DNA of 33,436 bases from Opitutaceae bacterium (GTDB taxonomy: Bacteria > Verrucomicrobiota > Verrucomicrobiia > Opitutales > Opitutaceae). The position numbers were made by a program, and so were the translations under genes. Where the stretch lies: assembly GCA_003164715.1 (NCBI GenBank), contig PLTZ01000041.1, positions 1 to 33,436 on the forward strand, read 5' to 3'. This document shows, piece after piece, positions 7,266 to 17,330 of the stretch. The number at the start of each line of letters is the position of its first letter. Within the stretch, counting starts at the first letter, position 1. Below the pieces are notes generated by a model. That model was given only the letters and a program-made list of their open reading frames with translations, was not told the DNA's origin and ran no database searches.

Positions 7266-9827
7266 TTACCGCGACGCCTTGCTCGATCCCGTCCACTCGT
7301 ACTTCGGCGCCACATCGGAGTGCGCCTCCACGTGCTTGCGGTCGCCCTTGTGCCACCAGTAGAAGACCTGGGAGGCGACGAAGATGGCCGAGAACGTGCT
7401 CGTGACGATGCCGACCAAGAACGTGAACGAAATGTCGTGGAGCACGCCGCTTCCGAACAGGAAGAGGGACAGCGCGGCGAGGAAGGTCGTCGACGAGGTC
7501 ATGATCGTGCGGGCGAAGACCTTGTTGATCGCGGTGTTGACGATGTCGCGCAGCGACCCCGTCGGGTTGATCTTCAACTCCTCCCGGATGCGGTCGAACA
7601 CGACCACGGTCTCGTTGATCGAGTAGCCGGCGATGCACAGGATCGCCGCCACCATGGGCGCCGAGAACTTGTGGCCCGTCAGGACGAAGATGCCGATCGT
7701 CATCAGGATGTCGTGGAAGATGGACACCATCGCGCCGACGCCGAACCCGAACTCGAAGCGGAAGGCGATGTAGAGCAGGATGGTGAGCATCGACACCCCG
7801 ATCGCGAGCGCGGCGTTGAGCATGATCTCGCGGCCGATCGAGGCGCCGACGTGCTCCTCGCCGACCTTCACGTAGCCGGCGCCGGGATAGGTCTTCTGCA
7901 GGGCCTCGAGGAGGACTTGGGATTTGCCCTCGGGCGTCTCGACCTTGAGCTGCTCGCCGCCGCCGCCGAGCCCGCTCTCGTAGGCAATGTTCACCTCGCC
8001 GATCCGGGTCGTGTCGGCGACCTGGCGGATCTTGGCCACGTCGAGGCGCTCCTTGTACTGCATCGTGACCACATCGCCGCCCGAGAAGTCGATGCCGAAG
8101 ATGCGGTTCCCCTGGTAGAAGACGACGCCCAAGCCAAGGAGGACGATCGTCCACGAGCCGGCGAAGGCCGGGACGCCGAACTTAACGAAGTCCACGTGGA
8201 TCGCCTTGATCAGGTGGCGCATCGTGATCTTCTTCACCCAGCCCGAGTCGATCAAAAGCTCCATGATCAGGTGCGCCGTGATGAGCACCGAGAACATGGT
8301 CGAGAGGACGCCGATCGCCAGCGTCACGCCGAAGCCGCGGATGGGGCCGGTCCCCAGCCAGATCATGATCGCGCAGATGATCAGCTGCACGATGTGCGCG
8401 TCGATGATCGTCATCAGCGCCTTCATGTAGCCGGCCTGGTTCGAGTTGGAGAGGGACTTGCCGACGGCGATCTCCTCGCGCATGCGCTCGAAGATCAGGA
8501 TGTTCGCGTCGACCGCCATGCCCACCGTGAGCACGATGCCGGCCAGGCCCGGCAGCGTCATCGTGGCCCCGATGTTGGCCATGACCCCGAGGATGATGAC
8601 CAGGTTGACGGCCAGCGTCACGACGGCGACCACGCCGCCCGTCGTGTAGAAGGTGATCATGAACGCCGCGACGCAGATGAGCGCGATCACCGAGGCCTGG
8701 ATGCCCGAGGAGATGGCGTCCTCGGCGAGCGACGGGCCGACCTCGAACTGGGTCTTCACGATGAGCGGAAGGTCGAGCGGGTTGTTGAGCACGTTCGCCA
8801 GGTTGAAGGCCTCGCGCTCGGTGAAGTAGCCGGTGATTTCGGCGCTGTCGCTGTCGATCTCCTCCTTGACGGTCGCGACCGAGTAGACGGTCCCGTCGAG
8901 GACGACAGCGAGTTCGCCCAGGTGGCCGGACTTCTCGCCGCCGGCCGCGATGTCCCGGGTCACATCGGCGAAGCGCTTCCTGCCGGGGCCGGTGAAGCGC
9001 ATGGCGATCAAGGGCTTACCGTAGGAGTCGTGCTGCACGGTCGAGTACGAGATCATCTCGCCGGTCATCTCGGGGATGCGCTTGATGAAGTACTCCTCGG
9101 CCGTCTCGCTGCCGTCGGGATGCTCGTGGTCGTAGGTCTTGATCTCGTAGCCCGGGGGGATCTCGCCCTGGCGCGCCGTCTCGGGAGTCCCGTACGGGTA
9201 GACCATCCGGATGTCGAGGCGCGCCGGCTTCTTCACCTCGTCCAGGACGTCGGGGTTGTCCTTCGTGTTGATCCCCGGCAGCTGGACCTCGATCCGGTTG
9301 TTGCCGATCGCGCGGATCAAGGGCTCGGTGACGCCCATCGAGTTGATGCGGGCGCTGATGATCTCGATCGCCTTCGTCAGCTTCTCGCGGCGGGCCGTGT
9401 CCTCGTCATAGCCGGCGGTCTTCGTCCCCAGGTCGGCCTCGAGCGTGAAGCCGACGCCGCCCCGCAGGTCCAAGCCCATCTGGAGCCGGGCCTTCGAGCT
9501 GTCGAGGAGATACTTGAGCAGGATGTCGTTTCGCTTGGTGATGTTTTTCAGCGACTCCTCGAGGCGCACGTCCGGGAAGAACTGGCTCAGGTCGATCTTC
9601 TCGTCGCGCCCGATCCTTTTCAGGGCCACGAACTCGCTCGGGGCCGCGCCCGCCTTCCACGCCTTCTCGGCGCGGTCGAGAAGCTTGCCAAGCTCCTCGG
9701 TCTTGGCCGTGGCGTGGCTCTTGGCGTATTCGGGAAACGGGATGTCCTTGAGCGGCAGGAGCGCGAAAACGGCCCAGGCGAGGATCACTAGGCTTAGGCC
9801 TATTTTCCAGAGGTTGCGTTTAAACAT
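7266..9827 (-). CDS. secDF: Fused protein-export membrane protein SecDF
   Basis: An 853-residue fusion of SecD and SecF, RND-type proteins that use the proton gradient to pull preproteins out of the SecYEG channel on the periplasmic side. The SecD half begins with a membrane span (residues ~8-26), followed by the periplasmic P1 domain with the LRGGVGFTLE motif and a second strand motif (MRFTGPGRKRF), then the span cluster with VGMAVDANILIFERMREE, the classic SecD TM4 signature. The SecF half starts near residue 555 with its own first span, the IDFSGGDVV motif, and later GYSINETVVVFDRIREE, the SecF counterpart. Fused SecDF occurs in several bacterial groups, including Verrucomicrobia. It lies between yajC and recJ. 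Confidence 0.97.
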   Translation of the reverse strand: MFKRNLWKIGLSLVILAWAVFALLPLKDIPFPEYAKSHATAKTEELGKLLDRAEKAWKAGAAPSEFVALKRIGRDEKIDLSQFFPDVRLEESLKNITKRNDILLKYLLDSSKARLQMGLDLRGGVGFTLEADLGTKTAGYDEDTARREKLTKAIEIISARINSMGVTEPLIRAIGNNRIEVQLPGINTKDNPDVLDEVKKPARLDIRMVYPYGTPETARQGEIPPGYEIKTYDHEHPDGSETAEEYFIKRIPEMTGEMISYSTVQHDSYGKPLIAMRFTGPGRKRFADVTRDIAAGGEKSGHLGELAVVLDGTVYSVATVKEEIDSDSAEITGYFTEREAFNLANVLNNPLDLPLIVKTQFEVGPSLAEDAISSGIQASVIALICVAAFMITFYTTGGVVAVVTLAVNLVIILGVMANIGATMTLPGLAGIVLTVGMAVDANILIFERMREEIAVGKSLSNSNQAGYMKALMTIIDAHIVQLIICAIMIWLGTGPIRGFGVTLAIGVLSTMFSVLITAHLIMELLIDSGWVKKITMRHLIKAIHVDFVKFGVPAFAGSWTIVLLGLGVVFYQGNRIFGIDFSGGDVVTMQYKERLDVAKIRQVADTTRIGEVNIAYESGLGGGGEQLKVETPEGKSQVLLEALQKTYPGAGYVKVGEEHVGASIGREIMLNAALAIGVSMLTILLYIAFRFEFGFGVGAMVSIFHDILMTIGIFVLTGHKFSAPMVAAILCIAGYSINETVVVFDRIREELKINPTGSLRDIVNTAINKVFARTIMTSSTTFLAALSLFLFGSGVLHDISFTFLVGIVTSTFSAIFVASQVFYWWHKGDRKHVEAHSDVAPKYEWTGSSKASR

Positions 9828-9909
9828 GTCGGATGTGGGTTAAAGGGGTTTGCGGCCGCGCCCCGCCGCGGTCGCCTTCCGTCGGGCCGTTCCAAGGGGG
9901 CCCCAGGTG

Positions 9910-10236
9910 CTAGGACTTCTTCTCCTCGGCGCCCGTCTTCTTGGTGACCGCCTGGATGAAGCCCTTGCCGATCTCGATCTTCGTGTTGTCGGCGATGCGC
10001 ACGACGAAGCGGTCGTCCTTTACGTTCGTGATCACGCCGTAGATCCCGGCCGAGGTGATCACCTCGTCGCCTGATTGCAAAGTGCTGAGCAGCTTCTCAT
10101 GCTCCTTTTGCTTCTTCCGTTGCGGAGCGATCAGCAGAAAGTACAATCCACCGAACATCAGTCCCATCACCAGGAGTTGCGTCGGGAATCCACCGCCGGA
10201 GGCCGGCGCCGCTGTTTGGGCAATCATTGTAGTCAT
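9910..10236 (-). CDS. yajC: Preprotein translocase subunit YajC
   Basis: YajC is a small single-span inner-membrane protein that associates with SecDF in the holotranslocon. The 108-residue product has the family pattern: a short Ala/Gly-rich periplasmic N-terminus, one membrane helix (LLVMGLMFGGLYFLLIAP, ~21-38), then a basic QRKKQKEHEKLL stretch and a small cytosolic beta domain containing LQSGDEVITSAGIYGVI. The Lys/Glu-rich tail is typical. The gene precedes secDF by 82 bp on the minus strand and is divergent from speA, so the 92-bp gap between 10237 and 10328 should carry both promoters. Confidence 0.95.
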   Translation of the reverse strand: MTTMIAQTAAPASGGGFPTQLLVMGLMFGGLYFLLIAPQRKKQKEHEKLLSTLQSGDEVITSAGIYGVITNVKDDRFVVRIADNTKIEIGKGFIQAVTKKTGAEEKKS

Positions 10237-10328
10237 TTCGTATTGCGTTCTTGTGAAGAGAAAACACGCATCTAACTAAATCCCCTCTTCTGAAGGCAAG
10301 CCCTCAGTGGCCGGCCCTCCCCAAATAC

Positions 10329-12275
10329 TTGAAAAGCAAATCCGCATCCGCATGGTCGGCAGCCAAATCCGAGGAGCTCTACGGGTTCAAACGCTGGGGC
10401 TCCGGCCACCTCTCGGTCGACCCCGAGGGGTTCGTTAACGTCCAGCCGCTGACCGACGGGCGCAGCATCCGGGTGCTCGACGTCGTGAACGAGGCCCTGG
10501 GGATGGGGCTTAAGGCGCCCATGGTGATCCGCTTCCAGGACCTCCTGCGCCACCGGGTGATCCAGCTGAACGAGGTGTTCATCAAGGCCATCAAGGACGA
10601 GGGCTACAAGGGCGAGTACCGCGGGGTCTTCCCCATCAAGGTGAACCAGCTGCGCGAGGTGGTCGATGAGATCGTGGCGGCCGGCCGCGACTACCACTAC
10701 GGCCTCGAGGCGGGGTCCAAGCCCGAGCTCATGATCGCGCTGGCGATGAACGAGGGCCCGAACCGGCTGATCGTCTGCAACGGCTACAAGGACCACGACT
10801 ACATCCGGCTCGCCCTCCTCGGCCGCAAGCTCGGCAAGCGGGTCATCATCGTCATCGAGCAGCTCTCGGAGATCGACGACATCATCCGGATCTCGGCCGA
10901 GATGGGGGTCAAGCCGATGATCGGCTTCCGGGCGAAGCTCCAGACCCGCGGCGAGGGCCGGTGGGCGCTCTCGACCGGCGACAACGCGAAGTTCGGCCTC
11001 AACACGGCGGAGATCCTCTTCGCATGCGAGAAACTGAAGGCCGCGAAGCTCAAGGCCTCGCTGCGGCTCTTCCACTTCCACATCGGCTCGCAGGTGCCCA
11101 ACATCATCACGATCAAGAACGCGGTGATCGAGGCCACCCGGTTCTACTGCCAGCTGGCCAAGATGGGCTTCCCCATGGGCTACATCGACGTCGGGGGCGG
11201 CCTGGCGATCGACTACGACGGCTCGCGGTCGAACTTCGAGAGCTCGATGAACTACTCGATGGAGGAGTACGCGCGCGACGTCGTCTTCAATGTCCGGGAG
11301 ATCTGCCGGGACGCCGGGGTGCGGGAGCCCGACATCGTGAGCGAGTCGGGCCGCGCCGTCGTGGCGCCCCACTCCATGCTCGTGGTCGAGGTCTTCGAGC
11401 GCATCAACAAGCGCGAATCCCTCGGCAAGCAGCACCAGCCCAAGGAGAAGCAGAAGATCGTGGGCGACCTGGAGGTGCTCCTGAAGAACAAGGCGAAGCT
11501 CGGCCGCCTGGAGCGCTTCCACGACGCCCTGCAGAAGAAGGACGAGGCGTTCTCGCTCTTCAACCTGGGCTACTTGGACCTCGAGAACCGGGCGGCCGCC
11601 GAGCAGATCTTCTGGCAGATCTGCGAGCAGATCGCCAAGGAGGGGGAGAAGGCCGGCTACCAGCCCGAGGAGCTCCACGACCTCTCGACGCTCCTGGCCG
11701 ACCAGTACGTGTGCAATTTCTCGGTGTTCCAGTCGCTCCTCGACCACTGGGCGCTGAAGCAGCTCTTCCCCATCGCGCCGCTCCACCGCTTGAACGAGCG
11801 GCCGACCGTGAACGCCATCCTGGTCGACATCACGTGCGACTCGGACGGGAAGATCGGCAGCTTCATCGACCTGCAGGACGTGAAGGACTACGTGGCGCTC
11901 CATCCCCTCAACAAGAAGCCCTACTACCTCGGGATCTTCCTGACCGGGGCCTACCAGGACATCATGGGCGACCTCCACAACCTCTTCGGGCGGGTGAACG
12001 AGGTCCACGTCTTCCTCGAGAACGACGAGCCGAACGGGTTCTACATCGAGGAGGCCCTAAGCGGCAGCCGGATCGCCGATGTCATCGAGGGGGTCCAGTA
12101 CCAGCAGGAGGACCTCTGCCGCAGGATGAAGGCCCAGGTCGACGCCGCGACCCGCAAGGACATGGTGAAGCCCCGCGAGGGCGTGCGCCTCTTGGAGGCG
12201 TACGAAAGCCAGATGCTGACGAAGACCTACCTGAACATCGAGCGCTCCAAGCACCCCCAGAAGAACACCTCATGA
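10329..12275 (+). CDS. speA: Biosynthetic arginine decarboxylase
   Basis: SpeA converts arginine to agmatine, the first step of putrescine and spermidine synthesis, using pyridoxal phosphate. The 648-residue product has the usual length for the family and the opening ELYGFKRWGSGHLSVD. The PLP lysine is K104 in VFPIKVNQ; the fold-III decarboxylase features FHIGSQVPNI, DVGGGLAIDYDGS and VSESGRAVVAPHS are all present. The start used here is TTG at 10329, because no ATG or GTG precedes the conserved N-terminus in frame and the upstream sequence lacks a good ribosome-binding site; expression may therefore be weak or the start slightly different. Its stop overlaps the start of the GH3 gene by 4 bp. 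Confidence 0.95.
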   Translation: MKSKSASAWSAAKSEELYGFKRWGSGHLSVDPEGFVNVQPLTDGRSIRVLDVVNEALGMGLKAPMVIRFQDLLRHRVIQLNEVFIKAIKDEGYKGEYRGVFPIKVNQLREVVDEIVAAGRDYHYGLEAGSKPELMIALAMNEGPNRLIVCNGYKDHDYIRLALLGRKLGKRVIIVIEQLSEIDDIIRISAEMGVKPMIGFRAKLQTRGEGRWALSTGDNAKFGLNTAEILFACEKLKAAKLKASLRLFHFHIGSQVPNIITIKNAVIEATRFYCQLAKMGFPMGYIDVGGGLAIDYDGSRSNFESSMNYSMEEYARDVVFNVREICRDAGVREPDIVSESGRAVVAPHSMLVVEVFERINKRESLGKQHQPKEKQKIVGDLEVLLKNKAKLGRLERFHDALQKKDEAFSLFNLGYLDLENRAAAEQIFWQICEQIAKEGEKAGYQPEELHDLSTLLADQYVCNFSVFQSLLDHWALKQLFPIAPLHRLNERPTVNAILVDITCDSDGKIGSFIDLQDVKDYVALHPLNKKPYYLGIFLTGAYQDIMGDLHNLFGRVNEVHVFLENDEPNGFYIEEALSGSRIADVIEGVQYQQEDLCRRMKAQVDAATRKDMVKPREGVRLLEAYESQMLTKTYLNIERSKHPQKNTS

Positions 12276-14761
12276 GCCCCACCCCGCTGCGAGCCCTCCT
12301 TTCGGTGCTCGGCATGGCCGCCGCGCCCCTCGCGGCCCACGCCGACCCGCCCGCCGTCTACCGGGACAAGGCGGCGCCGGTCGAGGCCCGCGTGGGCGAC
12401 CTCATGGGGCGGCTGACCCAGGACGAGAAGCTCTCGCTCCTCGGGGGCGACAGGGACTTCTACATCAGGCCCGTCCCGCGGCTCGGGATCCCCGAGATCA
12501 AGATGGCGGACGGGCCCCTCGGCGTGCGCAACTACGGGCCCTCGACCGCCTACCCGGCGACGATCGGGCTCGCCGCCTCCTGGGACCCCGGCCTGGCGCG
12601 GGAGTTCGGGGCGGCCGTCGGCAGCGACGCCCGCGCCCGCGGCGTCCACATCATGCTCGGGCCCGCGGTCAACATCAACCGCGTGCCCCAGAACGGGCGC
12701 AACTTCGAGTACCTCTCGGAGGACCCCTACCTGGCGGGCTCGGTCGCCGCGCAGATCGTGACCGGCATCCAGAGCCAGGGCGTCGTGGCGACGGTGAAGC
12801 ATTTTGCGGCCAACAACCAGGAGACCGAGCGCGGCACGATCGACGCCCGGGTCAGCGAGCGGGCGCTCCGGGAGATCTACCTGCCGGCGTTCCGCTCGGC
12901 CGTGGAGCAGGGCCACGCCTGGGCGGTCATGTGCGCGTACAACCGCCTGAACGGGACCTACTGCAGCGCGAACGACTGGCTCAACGACCGGGTGCTGAAG
13001 GGCGACTGGGCCTTCAAGGGGGTCCTCATGTCGGACTGGGGCGCGGCCCACGACACGCTCGGCGTCGCCAACGGCGGCCTCGACCTCGAGATGCCCTCGG
13101 GCCGCTACATGAACCCCGAGGCGCTCCGGCCGCTGATCGCGTCGGGACGTGTCAGCCAGGCGACGATCGACGACAAGGTCCGCCGCATCCTCACGCTCGA
13201 GGTCGCCAACGGCTTCCTTGACCGCCCGCAGCTCCTCGCCTCCACGCCGAAGGACGACCCCAGGACCGCCGCCGTCGCGCTCAAGGTGGCACGGGAGGCG
13301 ATCGTGCTCCTCAAGAACGACCACGGGGCGCTCCCGATAACCGGCAAAAAACTGAAGCGGATCGTGGTCCTCGGCCCCAATGCGGCCGGCTTCCCCGCGG
13401 GCGGCGGCAGCGCCCACGTCGAGCCCTTCCACTACGTGAGCGTTGTCGAGGGCCTGCAGCAGGTCGTCGGCCGCAAGGTGAAAATCGACGTCATCCCGGG
13501 CCCCGGGCCCGAGCTCCTGAGGAGCCTATTGCCCTTAACCACCTTCGAGGGCCCCCTCAAGCTGGAGTTCATGACCTTCAACTGGGTCAACCGGAAGGAG
13601 ATCGCCACCCTGTCAGACACCAGGATCGACCACGACTGGGGCGCCGAGGCCCCGGCCCCCGGGGTGAACGCCGCAGACTACACGGCCAAGTGGACCGGGG
13701 CCATCCGGGCGCCCGCCTCCGGGAAGTTCATCTTCATGGTGCAGAACCACGGATTCGTGACCGTGAAGCTGGACGGCAAGGACTTGCTCTCGAGCTGGTC
13801 CAACCCGAACGACGCCCTGTTTGCGGAGACCCCGCTCGAGGCCGGCAGGACCTACGCGATCGAGGTCATGGCCCACCACGACAACCAGGGGCCGGCGGGC
13901 GTCCATTTCGCCTGGGGCGCCGCGCCCGCGGTCCTCACCGACGAGGAGGCCGCGCGCGTCCGGACGGCGGACGCGGTGGTCGTCTGCGTCGGGTACAACG
14001 TCATGCTCGAGGGCGAGGGCGCCGACCGGTCGTACGAGCTCCCGAACGACCAGCCCGAGCTCATCCGGAGGGCCGCCGCGCTCAACCCGCGCACGATCGT
14101 CGTCGTGAACTCCGGCGGCGTTGTCGCCACGGCCGACTGGATCGGGAAGGTCCCGGCGCTCCTGCAAGCCTGGTATCCGGGCCAAGAGGGCGGACGCGCG
14201 GTCGCCGACGTCCTCGTGGGGGCCGTCAACCCGAGCGGGAAACTCCCGATAAGCTACGAGAAGCGCCGGGAGGACTCCCCGTCCTACGGCCACTACCCGG
14301 GGTTCGGGGGGACGGTGGACTACGCCGAGGGCATCCTGGTCGGCTACCGCTGGTTCGACACCAAGGGCGTCGCGCCCCTCTACCCGTTCGGCTATGGGCT
14401 GAGCTACACGACCTTCCACTACGACAAGCTCCATATTGAGCCGATGCAGGACGGCCGCTGGACCGTGACCTTCGACGTGAGCAACAACGGCTCGCAGAAC
14501 GGCGACGAGGTGTCGGAGGTGTACGTGAGCCCGCCGGTGACCTCGAAGGCGGGGCGCCCGGTGCGCGAGCTGCGCGGCTTCAGTCGTGAGCACTTGGCGA
14601 CCGACCAGACGATGACGGTGACGGTCGTCCTGGACCGCCACGCATTCTCCTACTACGACGAGGCGAAGGGCGACTGGGCGGTCGAGCCCGGCTCGTACAC
14701 GGTCGAGGTGGGGTCGTCGTCGCGCAACATCCTTCTCACCGGGGCCGTGGACGTCGACTAA
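12272..14761 (+). CDS. Secreted family 3 glycoside hydrolase (beta-glucosidase-like) with PA14 insert
   Basis: An 829-residue GH3 enzyme that would remove terminal beta-linked sugars from oligosaccharides by a retaining mechanism. A signal peptide is visible (residues 1 to ~24, hydrophobic run LLSVLGMAAAPLAAHA). The N-terminal barrel contains MADGPLGVR, KHFAANNQET and LMSDWGAAHD, with D255 as the catalytic nucleophile. The second domain (REAIVLLKND, then GADRSYELP) is split by a PA14 carbohydrate-binding module at about 465-550 (YTAKWTGAIRAP, FMVQNHGFVTVKLDG). A fibronectin-III-like domain closes the protein (~700-829). The ATG at 12272 is chosen because the signal peptide begins there; it overlaps the speA stop (ATGA), so translation is probably coupled. 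Substrate preference is not readable from sequence. Confidence 0.93.
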   Translation: MSPTPLRALLSVLGMAAAPLAAHADPPAVYRDKAAPVEARVGDLMGRLTQDEKLSLLGGDRDFYIRPVPRLGIPEIKMADGPLGVRNYGPSTAYPATIGLAASWDPGLAREFGAAVGSDARARGVHIMLGPAVNINRVPQNGRNFEYLSEDPYLAGSVAAQIVTGIQSQGVVATVKHFAANNQETERGTIDARVSERALREIYLPAFRSAVEQGHAWAVMCAYNRLNGTYCSANDWLNDRVLKGDWAFKGVLMSDWGAAHDTLGVANGGLDLEMPSGRYMNPEALRPLIASGRVSQATIDDKVRRILTLEVANGFLDRPQLLASTPKDDPRTAAVALKVAREAIVLLKNDHGALPITGKKLKRIVVLGPNAAGFPAGGGSAHVEPFHYVSVVEGLQQVVGRKVKIDVIPGPGPELLRSLLPLTTFEGPLKLEFMTFNWVNRKEIATLSDTRIDHDWGAEAPAPGVNAADYTAKWTGAIRAPASGKFIFMVQNHGFVTVKLDGKDLLSSWSNPNDALFAETPLEAGRTYAIEVMAHHDNQGPAGVHFAWGAAPAVLTDEEAARVRTADAVVVCVGYNVMLEGEGADRSYELPNDQPELIRRAAALNPRTIVVVNSGGVVATADWIGKVPALLQAWYPGQEGGRAVADVLVGAVNPSGKLPISYEKRREDSPSYGHYPGFGGTVDYAEGILVGYRWFDTKGVAPLYPFGYGLSYTTFHYDKLHIEPMQDGRWTVTFDVSNNGSQNGDEVSEVYVSPPVTSKAGRPVRELRGFSREHLATDQTMTVTVVLDRHAFSYYDEAKGDWAVEPGSYTVEVGSSSRNILLTGAVDVD

Positions 14762-14777
14762 AGCCCGCCCCCCGGGG

Positions 14778-17321
14778 TCAGCGCCACTCGTGCCGCGGGT
14801 AGCGGCGCGAGAGCTCGGGCTTGAGCTTCGGGTAGATCTCCCGCCAGAAGCTCGACAGGTCGTCGGTGACCTGGATCGGCCGATGGTTGGGCGCCAGCAC
14901 CTCGATCTTGACCGGCACCCGGCCGCGCCCGAGCGAGAACCGGCCCTCGACCCCATAGAGCTCCTGGATCCGGGCGCTTAGGACCGGGGGCCCCTCCTTC
15001 GGGTAGGTGAGGCGCGAGCGCCGGCCGTTCGCCATGGTCAGGCGCTCCGGAAGCACGTCCTCCAAGGCCGCCAGCTGCTCGGCGGTGAGCCAGTCCCTAA
15101 GGACGGGCATCACCTCCCGGCCCTTGACGCCTCGCGCCGAGGTTTCGCCGTAGCACACCTGCTCCACGAGCGTCATCCGGTCCGCCGGGGTCACGGGGTT
15201 CACCTCGTACTCGGGGAACCACTCGCAGAGGCGGTTGACCCTCGTGATCCACTGCTCGACCGACTCGTCCCAGGCGTCGATCGTCAGGCGCCCGGCGACC
15301 ACCTCGCGCGCAAGGAGCGCCGCCGCCTGATCGGGCGGCACGTCGTCCGAGCCCGACTTTGACTCAAGGACAAGGTCTCTGAAGCGCCTCTCGCGCCGCG
15401 CCACGACGCGCTTGGCCTGCGGGTCGTAGGTGACCTCGCGCGTGTCCGTGAGCTCCCTGGGGAAGAGCTCCCTGAGCCAGGACTCCTCGACCGCGGTCGC
15501 GAGGTTAAGGATCACGCTCACCTCGCCCGCGCGTCCGCCGACCTCGGTGATCTCGGCGGCGACCAGGAGCGGCGCCTTGCTGATGGCGCTCTCCCGGGCC
15601 AGGAGCCCCCGCCTCCCGTGGATGAGGTCGCACCGCAGCGTGCTCGAGTCGAGGCGGCGGGCGAGGTGGTCGGGGAAGCCGGCGAGGACGCACTTGCGCA
15701 GCTCGGCCCCGTCCGCGCGGCGCTCCGCGGTGTCGAGCCCCTCGGACGCGGCGATCTCGACAAACTGCCCGAAGAGCGGGCCGACCTGGCGGGCCGCCTG
15801 GGCGTGGATCCCGAGCCTGCGGCAGGCGTCGAGGGAGTAGCCGCTGCGGTCGGCGTACCTCCACGCGCGCATGAGCAAGAGAAAGTCGCTTTCGTGCTCC
15901 TCCCCGAGCACCTCCTCGCGCGCGTCCGCGACCTCGCGGGACACGCCCCGAAGCAGGAAGTTTCGGCCCTGCGTGAGGGCGGCCATCATCGCGACCGGGC
16001 GCACGCAGCCGCGGCCCTGGGCCTCCAGGAACATGCGGGCGTAGCGCGGGTGGACGGGAAAGCGCAGCATGCGCCGGCCCACGTCGGTGATCGCGCCCCC
16101 GGGCCCCGCCAGGGCCCCCAGGTCCGCCAGGAGCGCCTCCGCCCGCTCGATCCCGCGGGGCTCCGGCTTCTCGAACCAGTCGAAGCCCAGCGTGTCGACG
16201 ATCCCCGCGACCTTGAGCGTCAGGACGACCTCGGAGAGGTCGAGGCGCTTCACCTCGGGCGTCTCGTGGGCCGGCCGCTGCCCGTGCTCGCGCTCGGTCC
16301 AGAGTCTCACGCAGACCCCGGGCGCCGTGCGCCCCGCCCGGCCGGCCCGCTGTTCGGCGCTCGCCGCGGAGATCTTCTCCACCAAGAGCGTGTTAATCCC
16401 CCGCTGCGGGTCGAAGCGCGCGGCCCTCGCGAGCCCGCTGTCCACCACCGCCGTCACCCCGTCGATCGTGAGCGAGGTCTCGGCGACGTTCGTCGACACG
16501 ATGATCTTGCGGCCCGCGGAGCGCGCCACCGCGCGGTCCTGGGCCTCCGCCGGGAGCTCGCCGTGGAGCGGCAGCGCCGCGAAGCCCCGCAGGGCGCGCG
16601 AGCCCTGGATCGCCTGGATCGTGCGCCCGATCTCGTAGGCCCCCGGCATGAAGACCAGCATGTCCCCAGCGGTCTCTCCGGCCACCCGCTCGCATTCGCG
16701 GGCCGCGACGTCCCACACGGGATCCGTCTCGAAATTCACGGGCTTGGCGAGGTACTCGACCCGCACCGGGTGGGTCCGCCCCTGCGACACGAGGACCTCG
16801 CAGGGCGCGAGGTACCGGCTCAAGGCGCCCGAGTCCAGCGTGGCCGACATGACGGCGAGCTTCAGGTCCGGGCGCCGGTGGCGCTGGATCTCGAGCGCCC
16901 GCGCCAGCGAGATGTCCCCGTAGAGGTGGCGCTCGTGGAACTCGTCGAAAAGGATCGCGCTGACCGAGGCGAGCCCGGGGTCGAACGTCATCTGCCTAAG
17001 CAGGATCCCCTCGGTCACGAAGCGGATCTTGGTGCGCTCGCTGACGCGCGACTCGAGCCGGATCTGGTAGCCGACCTGGTCGCCGAGCTCGGTGCCCACC
17101 TCCTCGGCCACCCGGCGGGCAAGCATCCTGGCGGCGAGCCGGCGCGGCTGCATCACGACCACCTGGCCCCGGTCAAGGAACCCGTGGCTCAGGAGCATCT
17201 GCGGGAGCTGCGTGGACTTGCCGGAGCCGGTCGGCGCCTGGACGATCACCCGACCGCTGGCGCGCAGCGACGCGACAATGGCAGACTCGAGTTCGTAGAC
17301 GGGGAGGTCGCGGTTGGGCAT
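14778..17321 (-). CDS. hrpB: ATP-dependent helicase HrpB
   Basis: HrpB is a DEAH-type superfamily 2 RNA helicase of bacteria whose cellular role is only partly known. The 847-residue product carries Walker A APTGSGKST (29-37), motif Ia QPRRLAA, the DEAH-box variant DEFH (126-129) that is usual in HrpB, motif III SAT (159-161), motif V STNVAETSLTIDGV and motif VI QRAGRAGR. The C-terminal HA2 and HrpB-specific domains end in WREIYPKLKPELSRRYPRHEW, the characteristic HrpB tail. It converges with the GH3 gene (16-bp gap). Its start lies beside a cluster of DnaA-box-like sequences. Confidence 0.95.
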   Translation of the reverse strand: MPNRDLPVYELESAIVASLRASGRVIVQAPTGSGKSTQLPQMLLSHGFLDRGQVVVMQPRRLAARMLARRVAEEVGTELGDQVGYQIRLESRVSERTKIRFVTEGILLRQMTFDPGLASVSAILFDEFHERHLYGDISLARALEIQRHRRPDLKLAVMSATLDSGALSRYLAPCEVLVSQGRTHPVRVEYLAKPVNFETDPVWDVAARECERVAGETAGDMLVFMPGAYEIGRTIQAIQGSRALRGFAALPLHGELPAEAQDRAVARSAGRKIIVSTNVAETSLTIDGVTAVVDSGLARAARFDPQRGINTLLVEKISAASAEQRAGRAGRTAPGVCVRLWTEREHGQRPAHETPEVKRLDLSEVVLTLKVAGIVDTLGFDWFEKPEPRGIERAEALLADLGALAGPGGAITDVGRRMLRFPVHPRYARMFLEAQGRGCVRPVAMMAALTQGRNFLLRGVSREVADAREEVLGEEHESDFLLLMRAWRYADRSGYSLDACRRLGIHAQAARQVGPLFGQFVEIAASEGLDTAERRADGAELRKCVLAGFPDHLARRLDSSTLRCDLIHGRRGLLARESAISKAPLLVAAEITEVGGRAGEVSVILNLATAVEESWLRELFPRELTDTREVTYDPQAKRVVARRERRFRDLVLESKSGSDDVPPDQAAALLAREVVAGRLTIDAWDESVEQWITRVNRLCEWFPEYEVNPVTPADRMTLVEQVCYGETSARGVKGREVMPVLRDWLTAEQLAALEDVLPERLTMANGRRSRLTYPKEGPPVLSARIQELYGVEGRFSLGRGRVPVKIEVLAPNHRPIQVTDDLSSFWREIYPKLKPELSRRYPRHEWR

Positions 17322-17330
17322 GCCGGGGAT

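Noticed and set aside
7236-9791. An 851-codon open frame on the plus strand opposite secDF, and similar long antisense frames opposite recJ (5706-7205), speA (10272-12008) and hrpB (15618-17339)
   Set aside because: Their products are low-complexity Arg/Asp/Gly/Val/His-rich strings typical of the antisense frame of GC-rich genes, without any domain, while the opposite strand encodes well-known full-length proteins.
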